This document shows, one piece after another, positions 15,348-23,927 of a DNA stretch of 64,000 bases. Below the pieces are notes generated by a model, which ran no database searches, was not told the origin of the DNA, and saw only the letters and a list, made by a program, of their open reading frames with translations. The translations under genes and the position numbers were made by a program. The stretch is from contig CABIXM010000005.1 of the NCBI GenBank assembly GCA_902362725.1, positions 124,001 through 188,000 of the forward strand, given 5' to 3'. Origin of the DNA: Clostridiaceae bacterium (GTDB taxonomy: Bacteria > Bacillota > Clostridia > Lachnospirales > Lachnospiraceae). The number at the start of each line of letters is the position of its first letter. Within the stretch, counting starts at the first letter, position 1.

Positions 15348-16814
15348 TTATTTTTCCAGCCTTCCGCAGGCTTCCATCTTCTCTCGAAGCTCTGCAGCCA
15401 GCTCTGGCGTAAAGCTTCCCTCCTTCGCCCTCCAGCGCCAGTTTTCGCCTACGGTGGACGGGGTGTTCATGCGGGCTTCGCTTCCCAGTCCCAGGATATC
15501 CTGCACCTGTACGATAGCAAGCTCTGCCCGGCTCTTCCAGATGGCAGTGAGCATAGCCCGGGCTGCCGCCCCATCCTCTGTCTCATGGAGATATTCCCTG
15601 GCACAGGCCACATCCTCCGCCGGAGCTGTTTTCATCCAGCCCAGCGCCGTGTCGTTGTCGTGGGTTCCCACATAGGCCACGCAATGCTCCGGATAATTTT
15701 CCGGCAGATAGGCGTTGCCGCCTCCGTCCCGGCTGTCAAAGGCAAATTCCAGTACCTTCATTCCCGGAAAACCGCTGTCCTTCAGAAGCTGGTGGACCGA
15801 CTCGGTCAGATACCCCAGATCCTCCGCAATGATCCGCTGCGGCCCAATCTGTTCCTCCACTGCCCGGAACAGAGCGATTCCCGGTCCCTGCTTCCAACGC
15901 CCGCCCCGGGCCGTTGTGTTTCCATATGGAATCGCATAGTAGGAATCAAAGCCCCGGAAATGATCGATCCGCAGGATATCATAGACCTTGCAGAGATACT
16001 GAATCCGTCTGACCCACCAGTCATAATCGTTCTTTTCCATATATTCCCAATCGAAGAGGGGATTTCCCCAGAGCTGTCCGTCTGCGGAAAAGCCGTCCGG
16101 CGGACAGCCGGCCACTTCCCTCGGGTTCCGGTTCTCGTCCAACTGGAACAGCTCCGGATGTGCCCACACGTCCACGCTGTCCAGGGACACATAGATGGGC
16201 AGATCTCCAATCAGACAGATTCCCTGCTCATTGGCATAAGTGCGAAGCTCCTCCCACTGCCGGAAGAACAGATACTGAAGCACCTTCCAGAAGCGGATCT
16301 CCTCGGCATACCGAAGCTCGATTTCCTCTGTCGAAAGGGCTTCCCACTCCTGCCAGGACGCTCCTCCATGGGCGTGCTTCATGGCCATGAAACGGGCGTA
16401 ATCTCCCAGCCAGTAATCATTGTTCGCACAGAATTCCGGATAATCCGAAGGAATCCGCGTAAGGAACCGCTCTGCGGCCTTCCGCAGAATCGGGTAACGC
16501 TTTTCGTACAGGGCTCCATAATTGACCTTCTCCGGCACGCTTTCCCAATCTACCTCTCCATACTCCTGCCATTCCAGAAGTCCGTCTGCCTCAAGCAGCT
16601 CCAGATCAATAAAGTAAGGATTGCCCGCGTAGGTAGAAAAGGACTGGTAGGGAGAATCCCCGTAGCTGGTGGGACAGATGGGAAGCAGCTGCCAGTAGCC
16701 CTGGCCCGCCGCCTTCAGAAAATCAATGAATTCCCGCGCCGGTTTTCCCATGCTGCCGATTCCGTAAGGACTCGGCAGGGAAGAGAGGTGCATCAAAATT
16801 CCACTGCTTCTCAC
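15348..16814 (-). CDS. malQ: 4-alpha-glucanotransferase (amylomaltase)
   Basis: Transfers alpha-1,4-glucan segments between maltodextrins, releasing glucose; cytosolic GH77 enzyme. 488 residues, normal length. Family blocks seen are GILMHLSSLPSPYGIGSMG at the N-terminus, QLLPICPTSYGDSPYQSFSTYAGNPYFIDLE, the nucleophile region LRIDHFRGFDSYYAIP, the acid/base region IIAEDLGYL and the GTHDNDTALGW motif. It is the last gene of the maltodextrin operon, six bases after the HPr-like gene. Together with the ABC importer upstream it completes uptake and processing of maltodextrins. Confidence 0.95.
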   Translation of the reverse strand: MRSSGILMHLSSLPSPYGIGSMGKPAREFIDFLKAAGQGYWQLLPICPTSYGDSPYQSFSTYAGNPYFIDLELLEADGLLEWQEYGEVDWESVPEKVNYGALYEKRYPILRKAAERFLTRIPSDYPEFCANNDYWLGDYARFMAMKHAHGGASWQEWEALSTEEIELRYAEEIRFWKVLQYLFFRQWEELRTYANEQGICLIGDLPIYVSLDSVDVWAHPELFQLDENRNPREVAGCPPDGFSADGQLWGNPLFDWEYMEKNDYDWWVRRIQYLCKVYDILRIDHFRGFDSYYAIPYGNTTARGGRWKQGPGIALFRAVEEQIGPQRIIAEDLGYLTESVHQLLKDSGFPGMKVLEFAFDSRDGGGNAYLPENYPEHCVAYVGTHDNDTALGWMKTAPAEDVACAREYLHETEDGAAARAMLTAIWKSRAELAIVQVQDILGLGSEARMNTPSTVGENWRWRAKEGSFTPELAAELREKMEACGRLEK

Positions 16815-16820
16815 CGGCCA

Positions 16821-17060
16821 TCACGCTCCTTTTTCCACAAGATAGGGTTTCAGATCCTCCTGAAGCTTTTCATCCCCGTCCGTATAGGCACAGAGATCCA
16901 GCGGGTGGGTCAAATCCAGGGAAAAGATACCCATAATGGATTTGGCGTCAATGGTATAGCGTCCCGACACCAGATCGAAATCATAGGGATAGCGGGTAAT
17001 GGTATTTACAAAGTTTTTTATTTTTTCAATGCTGTTCAATAAAACGGTATATTTCGTCAT
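16821..17060 (-). CDS. HPr-like protein lacking the active-site histidine (Crh-like)
   Basis: 79 residues with the HPr fold pattern. The regulatory serine region DAKSIMGIFSL (about 38-48) matches KSIMGVMSL around Ser46 of HPr. The loop that carries the phosphotransfer His15 in HPr (GIHARPA) is replaced by SIEKIKNF, with no His there, so it cannot be a PTS phosphocarrier. In Bacillus the comparable protein Crh keeps Ser46 and acts as a corepressor of CcpA. Here it is inside the maltodextrin operon, between the ATPase and malQ genes and one gene from the LacI regulator, so a sensor or corepressor role for this operon is possible. It could also affect the ATPase (inducer exclusion). Function is inferred. 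Confidence 0.8.
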   Translation of the reverse strand: MTKYTVLLNSIEKIKNFVNTITRYPYDFDLVSGRYTIDAKSIMGIFSLDLTHPLDLCAYTDGDEKLQEDLKPYLVEKGA

Positions 17061-17095
17061 CGTGATTTTTCCTCCTGACTGCCCGATTTTTAATC

Positions 17096-18193
17096 CTAAT
17101 GACAGATGATGGCTTCCGTCTCCGCGTCAAAGACATGAATTTTGTTCACATCCAGAGCCAGCTTTGCCACATCCTCTGCGCGGATTCCGGTGCGGGACGG
17201 CACTCTGGCCACCAGCTTCTGTCCGAAGCAGGTCAGATACAGATAAATCTCAGAGCCCATCATTTCCGCCAGATCTACCTTCGCCTCAATATTGGAAGCG
17301 TCGGAGATAGCCAGGAAGGACTCTTCCGCGTGAATGTCCTCCGGGCGGATGCCCATGATAACCTCTTTGCCCACATAAGCCTGGAGCTCCGGCTTGTTCA
17401 CCGGAATCCGGTAATCGCCAAATACCAGTACGGTTCCGGCAGCATCCTTCTCCACCTTCACGTTTACAAAATTCATCTGGGGAGAACCGATAAAGCCTGC
17501 CACAAACTTGTTGCAGGGATAATTATACAGGTTCTGGGGCGTATCTACCTGCTGGATAATACCGTCCTTCATGACTACGATACGGTCGCCCATGGTCATC
17601 GCCTCAGTCTGGTCATGGGTTACATATACGAAGGTAGTCTGCAGACGCTTATGTAATGCGGCGATCTGGCTTCTCATCTCGGTACGGAGCTTGGCGTCCA
17701 GGTTGGACAGGGGCTCGTCAAGCAGAAATACCGCAGGGTTCCGCACCATGGCGCGGCCCAGTGCCACACGCTGTCTCTGTCCGCCGGACAGCGCCTTGGG
17801 CTTCCGGTCCAGATACTCCGTCAGACCCAGAATCTCGGCTGCCTCACGTACCTTTTTGTCAATCTCGTCCTTGGGCGTGCCATGAAGCTCCAGGGCAAAG
17901 GACATATTTTTGTATACCGTCATATGGGGATACAGGGCATAGCTCTGGAATACCATCGCGATATCCCGATCCTTGGGCGCCACATCGTTCACTCTTCTGT
18001 CGCCGATGTACAGGTCGCCTGAACTAATCTCCTCCAGACCCGCAATCATGCGGAGGGTCGTGGACTTTCCGCAGCCGGACGGACCGACTAGCACGATAAA
18101 TTCCTTGTCGTGAATTTCCAGATTCAAATCCGGAATCACTGTATTTTTATTGTCATAGGTTTTCACCACATGCTTAAATGTAATATCTGCCAT
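17096..18193 (-). CDS. msmK: Sugar ABC transporter ATPase, MsmK/UgpC type
   Basis: Energises one or more sugar ABC importers of the CUT1 class. 365 residues: a nucleotide-binding domain with Walker A GPSGCGKST at about 37-45, signature LSGGQRQRVALGRA, Walker B VFLLDEPLSNLD and the switch His in VYVTHDQTEAM, then a C-terminal OB/TOBE domain (GIRPEDI, GSEIYLYL). This full-length form, with a regulatory domain, is the type shared between several sugar importers in Firmicutes. It is in the maltodextrin operon, 88 bases after the LacI gene. Confidence 0.94.
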   Translation of the reverse strand: MADITFKHVVKTYDNKNTVIPDLNLEIHDKEFIVLVGPSGCGKSTTLRMIAGLEEISSGDLYIGDRRVNDVAPKDRDIAMVFQSYALYPHMTVYKNMSFALELHGTPKDEIDKKVREAAEILGLTEYLDRKPKALSGGQRQRVALGRAMVRNPAVFLLDEPLSNLDAKLRTEMRSQIAALHKRLQTTFVYVTHDQTEAMTMGDRIVVMKDGIIQQVDTPQNLYNYPCNKFVAGFIGSPQMNFVNVKVEKDAAGTVLVFGDYRIPVNKPELQAYVGKEVIMGIRPEDIHAEESFLAISDASNIEAKVDLAEMMGSEIYLYLTCFGQKLVARVPSRTGIRAEDVAKLALDVNKIHVFDAETEAIICH

Positions 18194-18281
18194 TTTTCTT
18201 CCTCCTTACCGTGTCCGCCCAGAGCGTACACCGTAATTATTCCATATCTTCACCGTTACCCATCTTATCTTCTGTTCTGTC

Positions 18282-19292
18282 TTAGCGGGCGATTTTCGCC
18301 GCGCTCTCTCCCTCCACGATATCGAAGGGAAGAAGCTCATGCACCGCCGGACGCTCTCCCGCAATATCCGAGAGCAGAATTTCCAGGCTCCGGTCGGCTA
18401 TCCTTTCTCGGGCCTGGCGCACCGTAGTGAGCCGCGGAGAAAGATAATTTCCCAATTCAATTCCGTCAAAGCCCATCACGGAAACGTCCTCCGGTACCCG
18501 AAGTCCCCGGTCCCGGATAGCGCGGATGGCGCCCACTGCCAGTACATCTGCCATGGCAAATACCGCCGTCAGATCCGGCATTTGCTCAAACAGCTGCTCC
18601 ATGGCGTGATAGCCCTCCTCCATGGAAAAGAACGCCGACCGGTATTGCCGACCGGGCTCCAGCTTTATACCCTGCTCCGCGAAGGCCTTTTCGCAGCCCT
18701 TGTACCGGGTATGGGCCGCATGGGACTTTTCCATATAGCCGCCCAGGATACCGATGTTCCGGTGACCCAGCTTCAAAAGATGCGTTACCGCTGCCTGCGC
18801 TCCTGCCTCGTCGTCTGTACTGACACTGGAGAGATTGTCAAAGCCCAGCTCCGCCGCCGAATTGGTAACCAGCACGCAGGGAATCTCCAGCCGGTCAAAC
18901 CGCTCTTTGAAGAACTCCAGATCGCTTCCCAGAAAAAGAATCCCCAAGGGATGCCGCTCCAGGCACACCCTTTCGGCCCGCTCCACCTCATTTTCCTCCT
19001 CACCGATATAGTAGATGAAGGGAGCATACTTTTTCTCGCTCATAAGCCGCTGCAGCCGCTCCACGATGGAAGCGAACAGCATATTCTGGGAACCCTTTAC
19101 GATAATCGCGATTCCGCTGCTGGCCTGCTGCTTCAGGTGCTTGGCGTTGCTGTTTAGTTTGAAATGGTGCTTTTCCACCACCGCCATAATGGTTTTTCGC
19201 GCTTTTTCCGATACGTCCGGATGATTATTGAGCACACGAGACACCGTGCCCACCGCGTATCCGGACTCCTTCGCAATGTCTTTGATTGTCAT
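18282..19292 (-). CDS. LacI-family regulator of the maltodextrin operon (MalR-like)
   Basis: 336 residues. The N-terminal helix-turn-helix reads IKDIAKESGYAVGTVSRVLNNHPDVS (3-28), followed by the hinge helix and a sugar-binding core (VMGFDGIELGNYLSPRLTTV near 255-275 is the conserved dimer region). It lies between the permease and ATPase genes of the operon it probably controls, eight bases after the MalG-like gene. The twin sites GGAAACGTTTCC upstream of the binding-protein gene are classical LacI/CcpA-type operators and are the likely targets. The inducer is presumably a maltodextrin. Confidence 0.9.
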   Translation of the reverse strand: MTIKDIAKESGYAVGTVSRVLNNHPDVSEKARKTIMAVVEKHHFKLNSNAKHLKQQASSGIAIIVKGSQNMLFASIVERLQRLMSEKKYAPFIYYIGEEENEVERAERVCLERHPLGILFLGSDLEFFKERFDRLEIPCVLVTNSAAELGFDNLSSVSTDDEAGAQAAVTHLLKLGHRNIGILGGYMEKSHAAHTRYKGCEKAFAEQGIKLEPGRQYRSAFFSMEEGYHAMEQLFEQMPDLTAVFAMADVLAVGAIRAIRDRGLRVPEDVSVMGFDGIELGNYLSPRLTTVRQARERIADRSLEILLSDIAGERPAVHELLPFDIVEGESAAKIAR

Positions 19293-19300
19293 CTGTATGT

Positions 19301-20143
19301 TTATCCCTTAACTGCTCCCGCAGCCACTCCTTTGATAATGTGTTTCTGGCCCAGCAGATATACGGTAACAATGGGAATTACGGTTAACATAATACTTGCC
19401 ATCATAGGACCCATCTCTACTTTACCATAACTTCCGCGGAAATACTGAATCAACATGGGAATGGTCTTATAATTCTTAATATCCAGTACCAGGGTCGGCA
19501 GAAGGTAGTCGTTCCATACCCACATGGCCTCCAGGATTCCTACGGATACCAGGGTCGGCTTCAGCATGGGAAGCACAATCAGGAAGAAGGTCTGCAGCGG
19601 ATTGCAGCCGTCAATCATGGACGCTTCCTCCACCTCCAGGGGAATGGATTTCATAAAGCCCGCGAACATGAAAACTGCCAGGCCCGCGCCGAAGCCCAGG
19701 TAGATAATCCAGATATTCCAGGGCTTGTTAAGGTTTAAGGAATCCGCTGTCTGGGACAGGGTAAACATCACCATCTGGAAGGGTACTACCATGGAAAATA
19801 CAAACAGGTAATACAGAATCTTTGACAGCTTTCCCTTTACCCGGGTGATGTACCAGGCGCACATGGAGCAGCAGATAAGAATCGCCGCCACAGAGGTGAT
19901 GGTAATCAGAAGGCTGTAGCCTAAGCTCTGTAAAAAGCCTTTGGAGGCAATCGCGTTGGCGTAGTTCGCCAGGCCTGCGAAGGTGTCCGCCGTCGGCAGG
20001 GTGAACGCGCCGGCGGTGGTAATCGCCGTCTCCCTCTTTACAGAGTTAAAGAGAATCATGACGATCGGATAGACGTACAACAGTGCCAGAATGCTCAGAA
20101 ACACTACCATGACGGTATCCTGTATCTGTTTTTTCTTTCTCAT
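19301..20143 (-). CDS. Sugar ABC transporter permease, MalG type
   Basis: 280 residues with six membrane helices. The cytoplasmic EAA loop that docks the ATPase reads EEASMIDGCNPLQTFFLIVLP near 175-195. It pairs with the MalF-type permease encoded one base upstream. Both would form the channel of the maltodextrin importer powered by the MsmK-type ATPase. Confidence 0.93.
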   Translation of the reverse strand: MRKKKQIQDTVMVVFLSILALLYVYPIVMILFNSVKRETAITTAGAFTLPTADTFAGLANYANAIASKGFLQSLGYSLLITITSVAAILICCSMCAWYITRVKGKLSKILYYLFVFSMVVPFQMVMFTLSQTADSLNLNKPWNIWIIYLGFGAGLAVFMFAGFMKSIPLEVEEASMIDGCNPLQTFFLIVLPMLKPTLVSVGILEAMWVWNDYLLPTLVLDIKNYKTIPMLIQYFRGSYGKVEMGPMMASIMLTVIPIVTVYLLGQKHIIKGVAAGAVKG

Positions 20144-20144
20144 C

Positions 20145-20996
20145 TTACTGCTGCACCTCCCTCTTACGTGTAGCCCGCAGCTGGAGCACGGAAATTACGA
20201 TAACCAGCAGGCAGAACAGTACGGCCTTGGCCTGGCCGAGGCCCTTCCACTGGGCGCCTGCCCTTGCGTAGAAGGTCTGATAGATGTTCAGTGCCAGCAT
20301 CTCTGTCATATGGTTCGGATCTCCTCCGGTCAGTGCCAGGTTCTGGTCAAAGAGCTTGAAGGAGTTGGTCAGCGTCAGGAATACACAGATGGTAATGGAC
20401 GGCATAACCATAGGAAGCTTCACCTTCCATAAAGTCTGCCAGGGCGTCGCTCCGTCGATCTGGGCTGCCTCCAGCAGGTCATCGGAAACATTCTGCAGTC
20501 CCGCGATATAGATGATCATCATGTAACCAATCTGCTGCCAGCACATGAGAATAATCAGTCCCCAGTAGCCTGCGGAGCTGTTCAATGCCAAAAGCGGCTG
20601 TCCCACGATGGAGAGCACGCAGTTGATCAGAATCTGCCAGATATATCCCAGCACGATACCGCCGATCAGGTTCGGCATAAAGAAGATCGTACGGAAAATA
20701 TTGGTACCCTTAAGCTTCCGTGTCAGAAGCAGCGCCAGTGCAAAGGCAATGACGTTAATCAGCACAATAGAGGCCACCGCGAAGAGCACGGTAAACTTAA
20801 AGGAGCTTAAAAATGTAAGGTCGGAAAAGATTTTTTTATAATTTCCAAAACCTGTGAATTTCGCGTTTTTTACTGTCGTAAACTGGCAGAAGGACAGATA
20901 CAGTCCCTCAAAGAAGGGAATGATAAATCCAATCGTAAAAGCCAGAAGCGTGGGCAGTACAAAAAGGGGCGACCAGCGTTTGATCGCTTTTTCCAT
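20145..20996 (-). CDS. Sugar ABC transporter permease, MalF type
   Basis: 283 residues, six predicted membrane helices, no large periplasmic insertion (unlike enterobacterial MalF). The EAA loop reads EAAQIDGATPWQTLWKVKLP around 185-205. It follows the binding-protein gene after an 87-base gap containing a hairpin and is nearly fused to the next permease gene. The context makes maltodextrin the likely substrate. Confidence 0.93.
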   Translation of the reverse strand: MEKAIKRWSPLFVLPTLLAFTIGFIIPFFEGLYLSFCQFTTVKNAKFTGFGNYKKIFSDLTFLSSFKFTVLFAVASIVLINVIAFALALLLTRKLKGTNIFRTIFFMPNLIGGIVLGYIWQILINCVLSIVGQPLLALNSSAGYWGLIILMCWQQIGYMMIIYIAGLQNVSDDLLEAAQIDGATPWQTLWKVKLPMVMPSITICVFLTLTNSFKLFDQNLALTGGDPNHMTEMLALNIYQTFYARAGAQWKGLGQAKAVLFCLLVIVISVLQLRATRKREVQQ

Positions 20997-21033
20997 GATT
21001 CTGCACTCCTTTCTGAGTTAAAATTGAGTAGAA

Positions 21034-21066
21034 AAGGGGCAGGCAAGTATAAACTGCCCGCCCCTT
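21034..21066 (-). terminator. Intra-operon hairpin after the sugar-binding lipoprotein gene
   Basis: AAGGGGC(AGGCA) pairs with (TGCCC)GCCCCTT. On the minus strand it lies 18 bases past the binding-protein stop and is followed by CTACTCAATTTT, so termination would be partial. Such hairpins commonly keep binding-protein mRNA more abundant than permease mRNA. Confidence 0.7.
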
Positions 21067-21083
21067 AAAATAGTCTCTTTCTT

Positions 21084-22430
21084 TTACTGGCCGTTCGCCA
21101 TCTGGTACTCGGTTGCCCATCCGTCAACGAATGCGGATACAACGCCTGCCCAGTTTGCGTCGGTCTGGTCTGCTGCGTATGCGGTCAGAGCCTGGCCTAC
21201 GCCGTTCTTCCACTCCTCAGAGGGCATGGTGGTGAAGTTCCAGGATACCGGAGTCTTGCCTTCTGCAGTGTACTCTGCGTCCTGCTTTACAAACAGGTTC
21301 TTGGATTCCTGCGCGCCCTTGAACGGAATAACGAAGCCCATATCCTCAGCCATGGTCTTGGTTCCCAGCTCAGAGGTTACACACCAGTTCATGAAGTCCA
21401 GAGTTGCCTTAATATCTGCCTCGTCTGCCTGGTTGTTCACACACCAGTAGTTCTCTGTACCGGTGCAGAGACCCTGATTTGCCTCGTCGCCAGCGCCGAT
21501 ATAAATCGGAATCATAGCCAGGTCGTCATCGGTATAACCGCCGTCGCCTGTCAGGTTCGCGTACTCCCAGGAACCATTCTGGAAGAAGACTGCGTCGCCT
21601 GCCAGGAACTCGTTTCTGGAGTCGTCGCCGGTCTTAGCGGAAAGCTCCTTCGGATCGCAGGTGCTGTTATTGATGTACAGATCCCACATATCGCGGTAGT
21701 TGTCCAGATAGGTTCCCTTGATGGCGTCTGTGCTGCTGATACCATCGGTCTGATACTCAAAGTAAATCGGCAGGTTTGCCAGATGGGTCTTGAATCTCCA
21801 GTCAGAGGAGCCGTCCATACCTGCGGAGGTAAATGCCGCAAAGCCAAGCTCAGAGGAGCGTGCTGTGATATCCTCGGCTACCTTTTTCAGATCCGCGAAG
21901 GACTGGATATCGTCGATAGTGTAGCCTGCCTTCTCCAGCAGTGTCTTATTTACAATCAGTCCGTAGGACTCGATTACATATGCGATGCCGTATACGGTGT
22001 CGTCTTCCTTCAGCGCGTAGTTATCGCTGGTCAGCTGTCCGTAGATATCGGATCCTGCCAGGTCATAGCAGTAATCCTTCCAGTTCGCCAGACCCACCGG
22101 TCCGTTTACCTGGAACAGGGTCGGAGCGCCGCTCTTGCCCATCTCACTCATCAGAGTGGTCTCATAGTTACCGGATGCTGCCGTTACAACGGTTACCGGT
22201 ACGCCGGTCTCGTCGGTATAAGCCTTTGCCAGGTCCTGCCACTGCTGATCCTGCTCCGGTTTGAAGTTCAGATAGTATACAGAGCCTTCTGCTCCGCTTG
22301 CTTCTGTGGTATCTGCCTTCGTGTCTGTAGATGTAGAGGTGTCTCCTCCGTTGGAAGATCCGCCGCAGCCTGCCAGCATGGAAACTGCCAGAGCGCCGCT
22401 CAGTGTCAGGGCTAAGAGTTTCTTGTTCAT
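21084..22430 (-). CDS. Sugar-binding lipoprotein of the maltodextrin ABC importer
   Basis: 448 residues. A lipoprotein signal with lipobox SMLAGC (Cys22) is followed by a Ser/Thr/Gly-rich linker and a cluster B type binding fold with many Trp, Tyr and Asp residues, as in maltodextrin-binding proteins. It would be anchored on the outer face of the membrane and deliver sugar to the two permeases. As first gene of the operon it sits behind the twin operators and a good promoter. Maltodextrin specificity comes from malQ and the MalR-like regulator; other oligosaccharides cannot be excluded. Confidence 0.9.
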   Translation of the reverse strand: MNKKLLALTLSGALAVSMLAGCGGSSNGGDTSTSTDTKADTTEASGAEGSVYYLNFKPEQDQQWQDLAKAYTDETGVPVTVVTAASGNYETTLMSEMGKSGAPTLFQVNGPVGLANWKDYCYDLAGSDIYGQLTSDNYALKEDDTVYGIAYVIESYGLIVNKTLLEKAGYTIDDIQSFADLKKVAEDITARSSELGFAAFTSAGMDGSSDWRFKTHLANLPIYFEYQTDGISSTDAIKGTYLDNYRDMWDLYINNSTCDPKELSAKTGDDSRNEFLAGDAVFFQNGSWEYANLTGDGGYTDDDLAMIPIYIGAGDEANQGLCTGTENYWCVNNQADEADIKATLDFMNWCVTSELGTKTMAEDMGFVIPFKGAQESKNLFVKQDAEYTAEGKTPVSWNFTTMPSEEWKNGVGQALTAYAADQTDANWAGVVSAFVDGWATEYQMANGQ

Positions 22431-22478
22431 AATGATTTCCTCCCGTTCATGGTGGAATTCCTTGTTGGAATCCGTTTT

Positions 22479-22548
22479 GGAAACGTTTCATTGGAAACGT
22501 TTCCAGTTCTTATGCTTCTATCATAGTCTCTTTCACGAAAAAAAGCAA
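22479..22548 (-). promoter_or_regulatory. Promoter with twin LacI/CcpA-type operators, maltodextrin operon
   Basis: On the minus strand TTGCTT (22543-22548) and TATGAT (22520-22525) are separated by 17 bases. Downstream of the expected start lie two palindromes, GGAAACGTTTCC (22493-22504) and GAAACGTTTC (22480-22489), with centres 14 bases apart. The arrangement fits repression by blocking elongation or by two dimers side by side. The sequence also resembles a cre site, so CcpA may compete. Confidence 0.8.
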
Positions 22549-22621
22549 GAAGTTTTTTCTACTCCCTGCTTTTTTCGTCAGTTTTACAGATTATTAAGCT
22601 TGCTTTTTGTGCAATTTTTCA

Positions 22622-22891
22622 CTAGATCCACTCGCAATCACCGCCGGTGACTGCCAGGCTTAAGAGTCCGTCCATTTTTTCGATCTCTTCCTCGCCCTCC
22701 AGCTTCTCGATGAGCTCCGCCGTATCCATCACATCCTCCATGGATTCATCCGGCCCGATCTCATAGTCGATATCCATCGCGCAGTCCGGGCATGGAATCC
22801 GCTGCATGGTCTGCAGGGATAAAAAGCGGTTGCCGCATTTTTTACATTCATAGAAGCCGCATTCTTTGGTTCCTTCGGGTACGTAGTACAT
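22622..22891 (-). CDS. Small zinc-ribbon protein with acidic C-terminus
   Basis: 89 residues. CKKC at 16-19 and CPDC at 34-37 form a four-cysteine zinc ribbon; the second half is strongly acidic (SMEDVMDTAELIEKLEGEEEIEKMD). The family is not recognised. Start ATG follows GGGAGG. It stands between the maltodextrin operon promoter and spoVT, with no clear operon partner. Zinc ribbons of this size often bind nucleic acid or a larger protein complex; that is only a possibility. Confidence 0.75.
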   Translation of the reverse strand: MYYVPEGTKECGFYECKKCGNRFLSLQTMQRIPCPDCAMDIDYEIGPDESMEDVMDTAELIEKLEGEEEIEKMDGLLSLAVTGGDCEWI

Positions 22892-22971
22892 ACTTTATGC
22901 CTCCCAGTCTCTGATGTTTCATATTTTAAACAGAAACCGGTATAACGTCAATTATTTTAAACATAAATTGT

Positions 22972-23520
22972 CTAATTCTCCATCTGCCGCCCCAGAAAAT
23001 TCGCAGCGGTCAAGGCCAGTTTCAGCTCCATATCACCCATTTTCACCTTTGGATCCCGGGAAAAGAGGATGACGGCGCCGATGGCGTCGCCCCCGGCGAT
23101 GATGGGACAGATGGTCTCGCTGCAGATCTGCCCGGCGTCCTCTTCCACGAGACCCACAAATTTTTTCTCGCCCGCCTCCGTCTGCTGGTTTTCCCGCTCC
23201 TCGATGAGCTTCTCCAGCCCGGGACTGATGGATTTTCCCAGATATTCCTTCTTTGCGCCGCCCGCCGCCGCAATGACCGCGTCCCGGTCGCAGATGCAGA
23301 CCATCACGCCCGCTACCTGCCCCAGACTATCCGCGTATTCCTTCGCGAAGGTTCCCAGTTCCCCAATGGGGGAATATTTTTTCAGAATAATCTCGCCTTC
23401 CCGATCCGTGAAGATCTCCAGTGGATCGCCCTCCCGGATTCGAAGCGTCCTGCGTATCTCCTTCGGAATCACCACTCTGCCCAGATCGTCTATCCGCCGC
23501 ACAATTCCCGTTGCTTTCAT
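22972..23520 (-). CDS. spoVT: Stage V sporulation protein T (AbrB-family regulator)
   Basis: 182 residues. An N-terminal SpoVT/AbrB swapped-hairpin DNA-binding domain (GIVRRIDDLGRVVIPKEIRRTLRI, 5-28) is joined to a GAF-like domain (about 55-180), which is the SpoVT architecture. In Bacillus it adjusts forespore gene expression under sigma G. The ATG at 23518-23520 is preferred because of its GGAGGAAAA site; the frame is open further upstream without one. The gene indicates a spore-forming lineage. Confidence 0.93.
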   Translation of the reverse strand: MKATGIVRRIDDLGRVVIPKEIRRTLRIREGDPLEIFTDREGEIILKKYSPIGELGTFAKEYADSLGQVAGVMVCICDRDAVIAAAGGAKKEYLGKSISPGLEKLIEERENQQTEAGEKKFVGLVEEDAGQICSETICPIIAGGDAIGAVILFSRDPKVKMGDMELKLALTAANFLGRQMEN

Positions 23521-23645
23521 ATTGTATTTTCCTCCATTGCATACATTAAGCTTTGGAGTTATTATGTGGAAATCCGGCGAAATTATACTGATATTTTTTA
23601 TGTACCGGGATAACACAGTCGAAACTTCTGTATTATACTAAGAAA

Positions 23646-23797
23646 GAATGTGCCAATGGCACATTCTCGCGTCGAGGCGCGGTTGCTTCAGCAACCATCT
23701 ACCACTGCGCCGAGTGCGATCCCCCGGAGGGGCTTTTTGCTCTATAAGAATCATGACTTTCACACTTTAATGTAACACGATATTTCCTATAGAGTAA
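23646..23797 (+). repeat. Repeat family 3, copy A
   Basis: In order: hairpin GAATGTGCC/GGCACATTC (23646-23666); an outer stem formed by GGCGC and GCGCC around the inner hairpin GGTTGC-TTCA-GCAACC; a short CCCC-CGGA-GGGG stem followed by CTTTTT; and an imperfect inverted repeat ending in TTTCCTATAGAG. The copy at 53731-53886 has the same order, an almost identical last 90 bases and different but complementary stems in the first half. Confidence 0.85.
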
Positions 23798-23861
23798 AAA
23801 AACAGGAACAGTTGCTAAGACTTTACAGAAGCTGTAACGTTAAATTTTCTTTCATACGCGC

Positions 23862-23907
23862 AAAGAACCGGAAACTTTCTTATTTTATTGAAAGTTTCCG
23901 GTTCTTT
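23862..23907. terminator. Terminator downstream of the D-lactate dehydrogenase gene
   Basis: AAAGAACCGGAAACTTTC (23862-23879) and its complement at 23890-23907 form a perfect 18-bp stem with a ten-base AT loop. A and T runs flank both sides, so it works in either direction. Confidence 0.9.
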
Positions 23908-23927
23908 TATTCTATCAAAATCCGTTT

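Noticed and set aside
15315..17042. 575-codon open frame antisense to malQ and the HPr-like gene
   Set aside because: Spans two well-supported genes on the other strand, composition is that of a shadow frame, no ribosome binding site.
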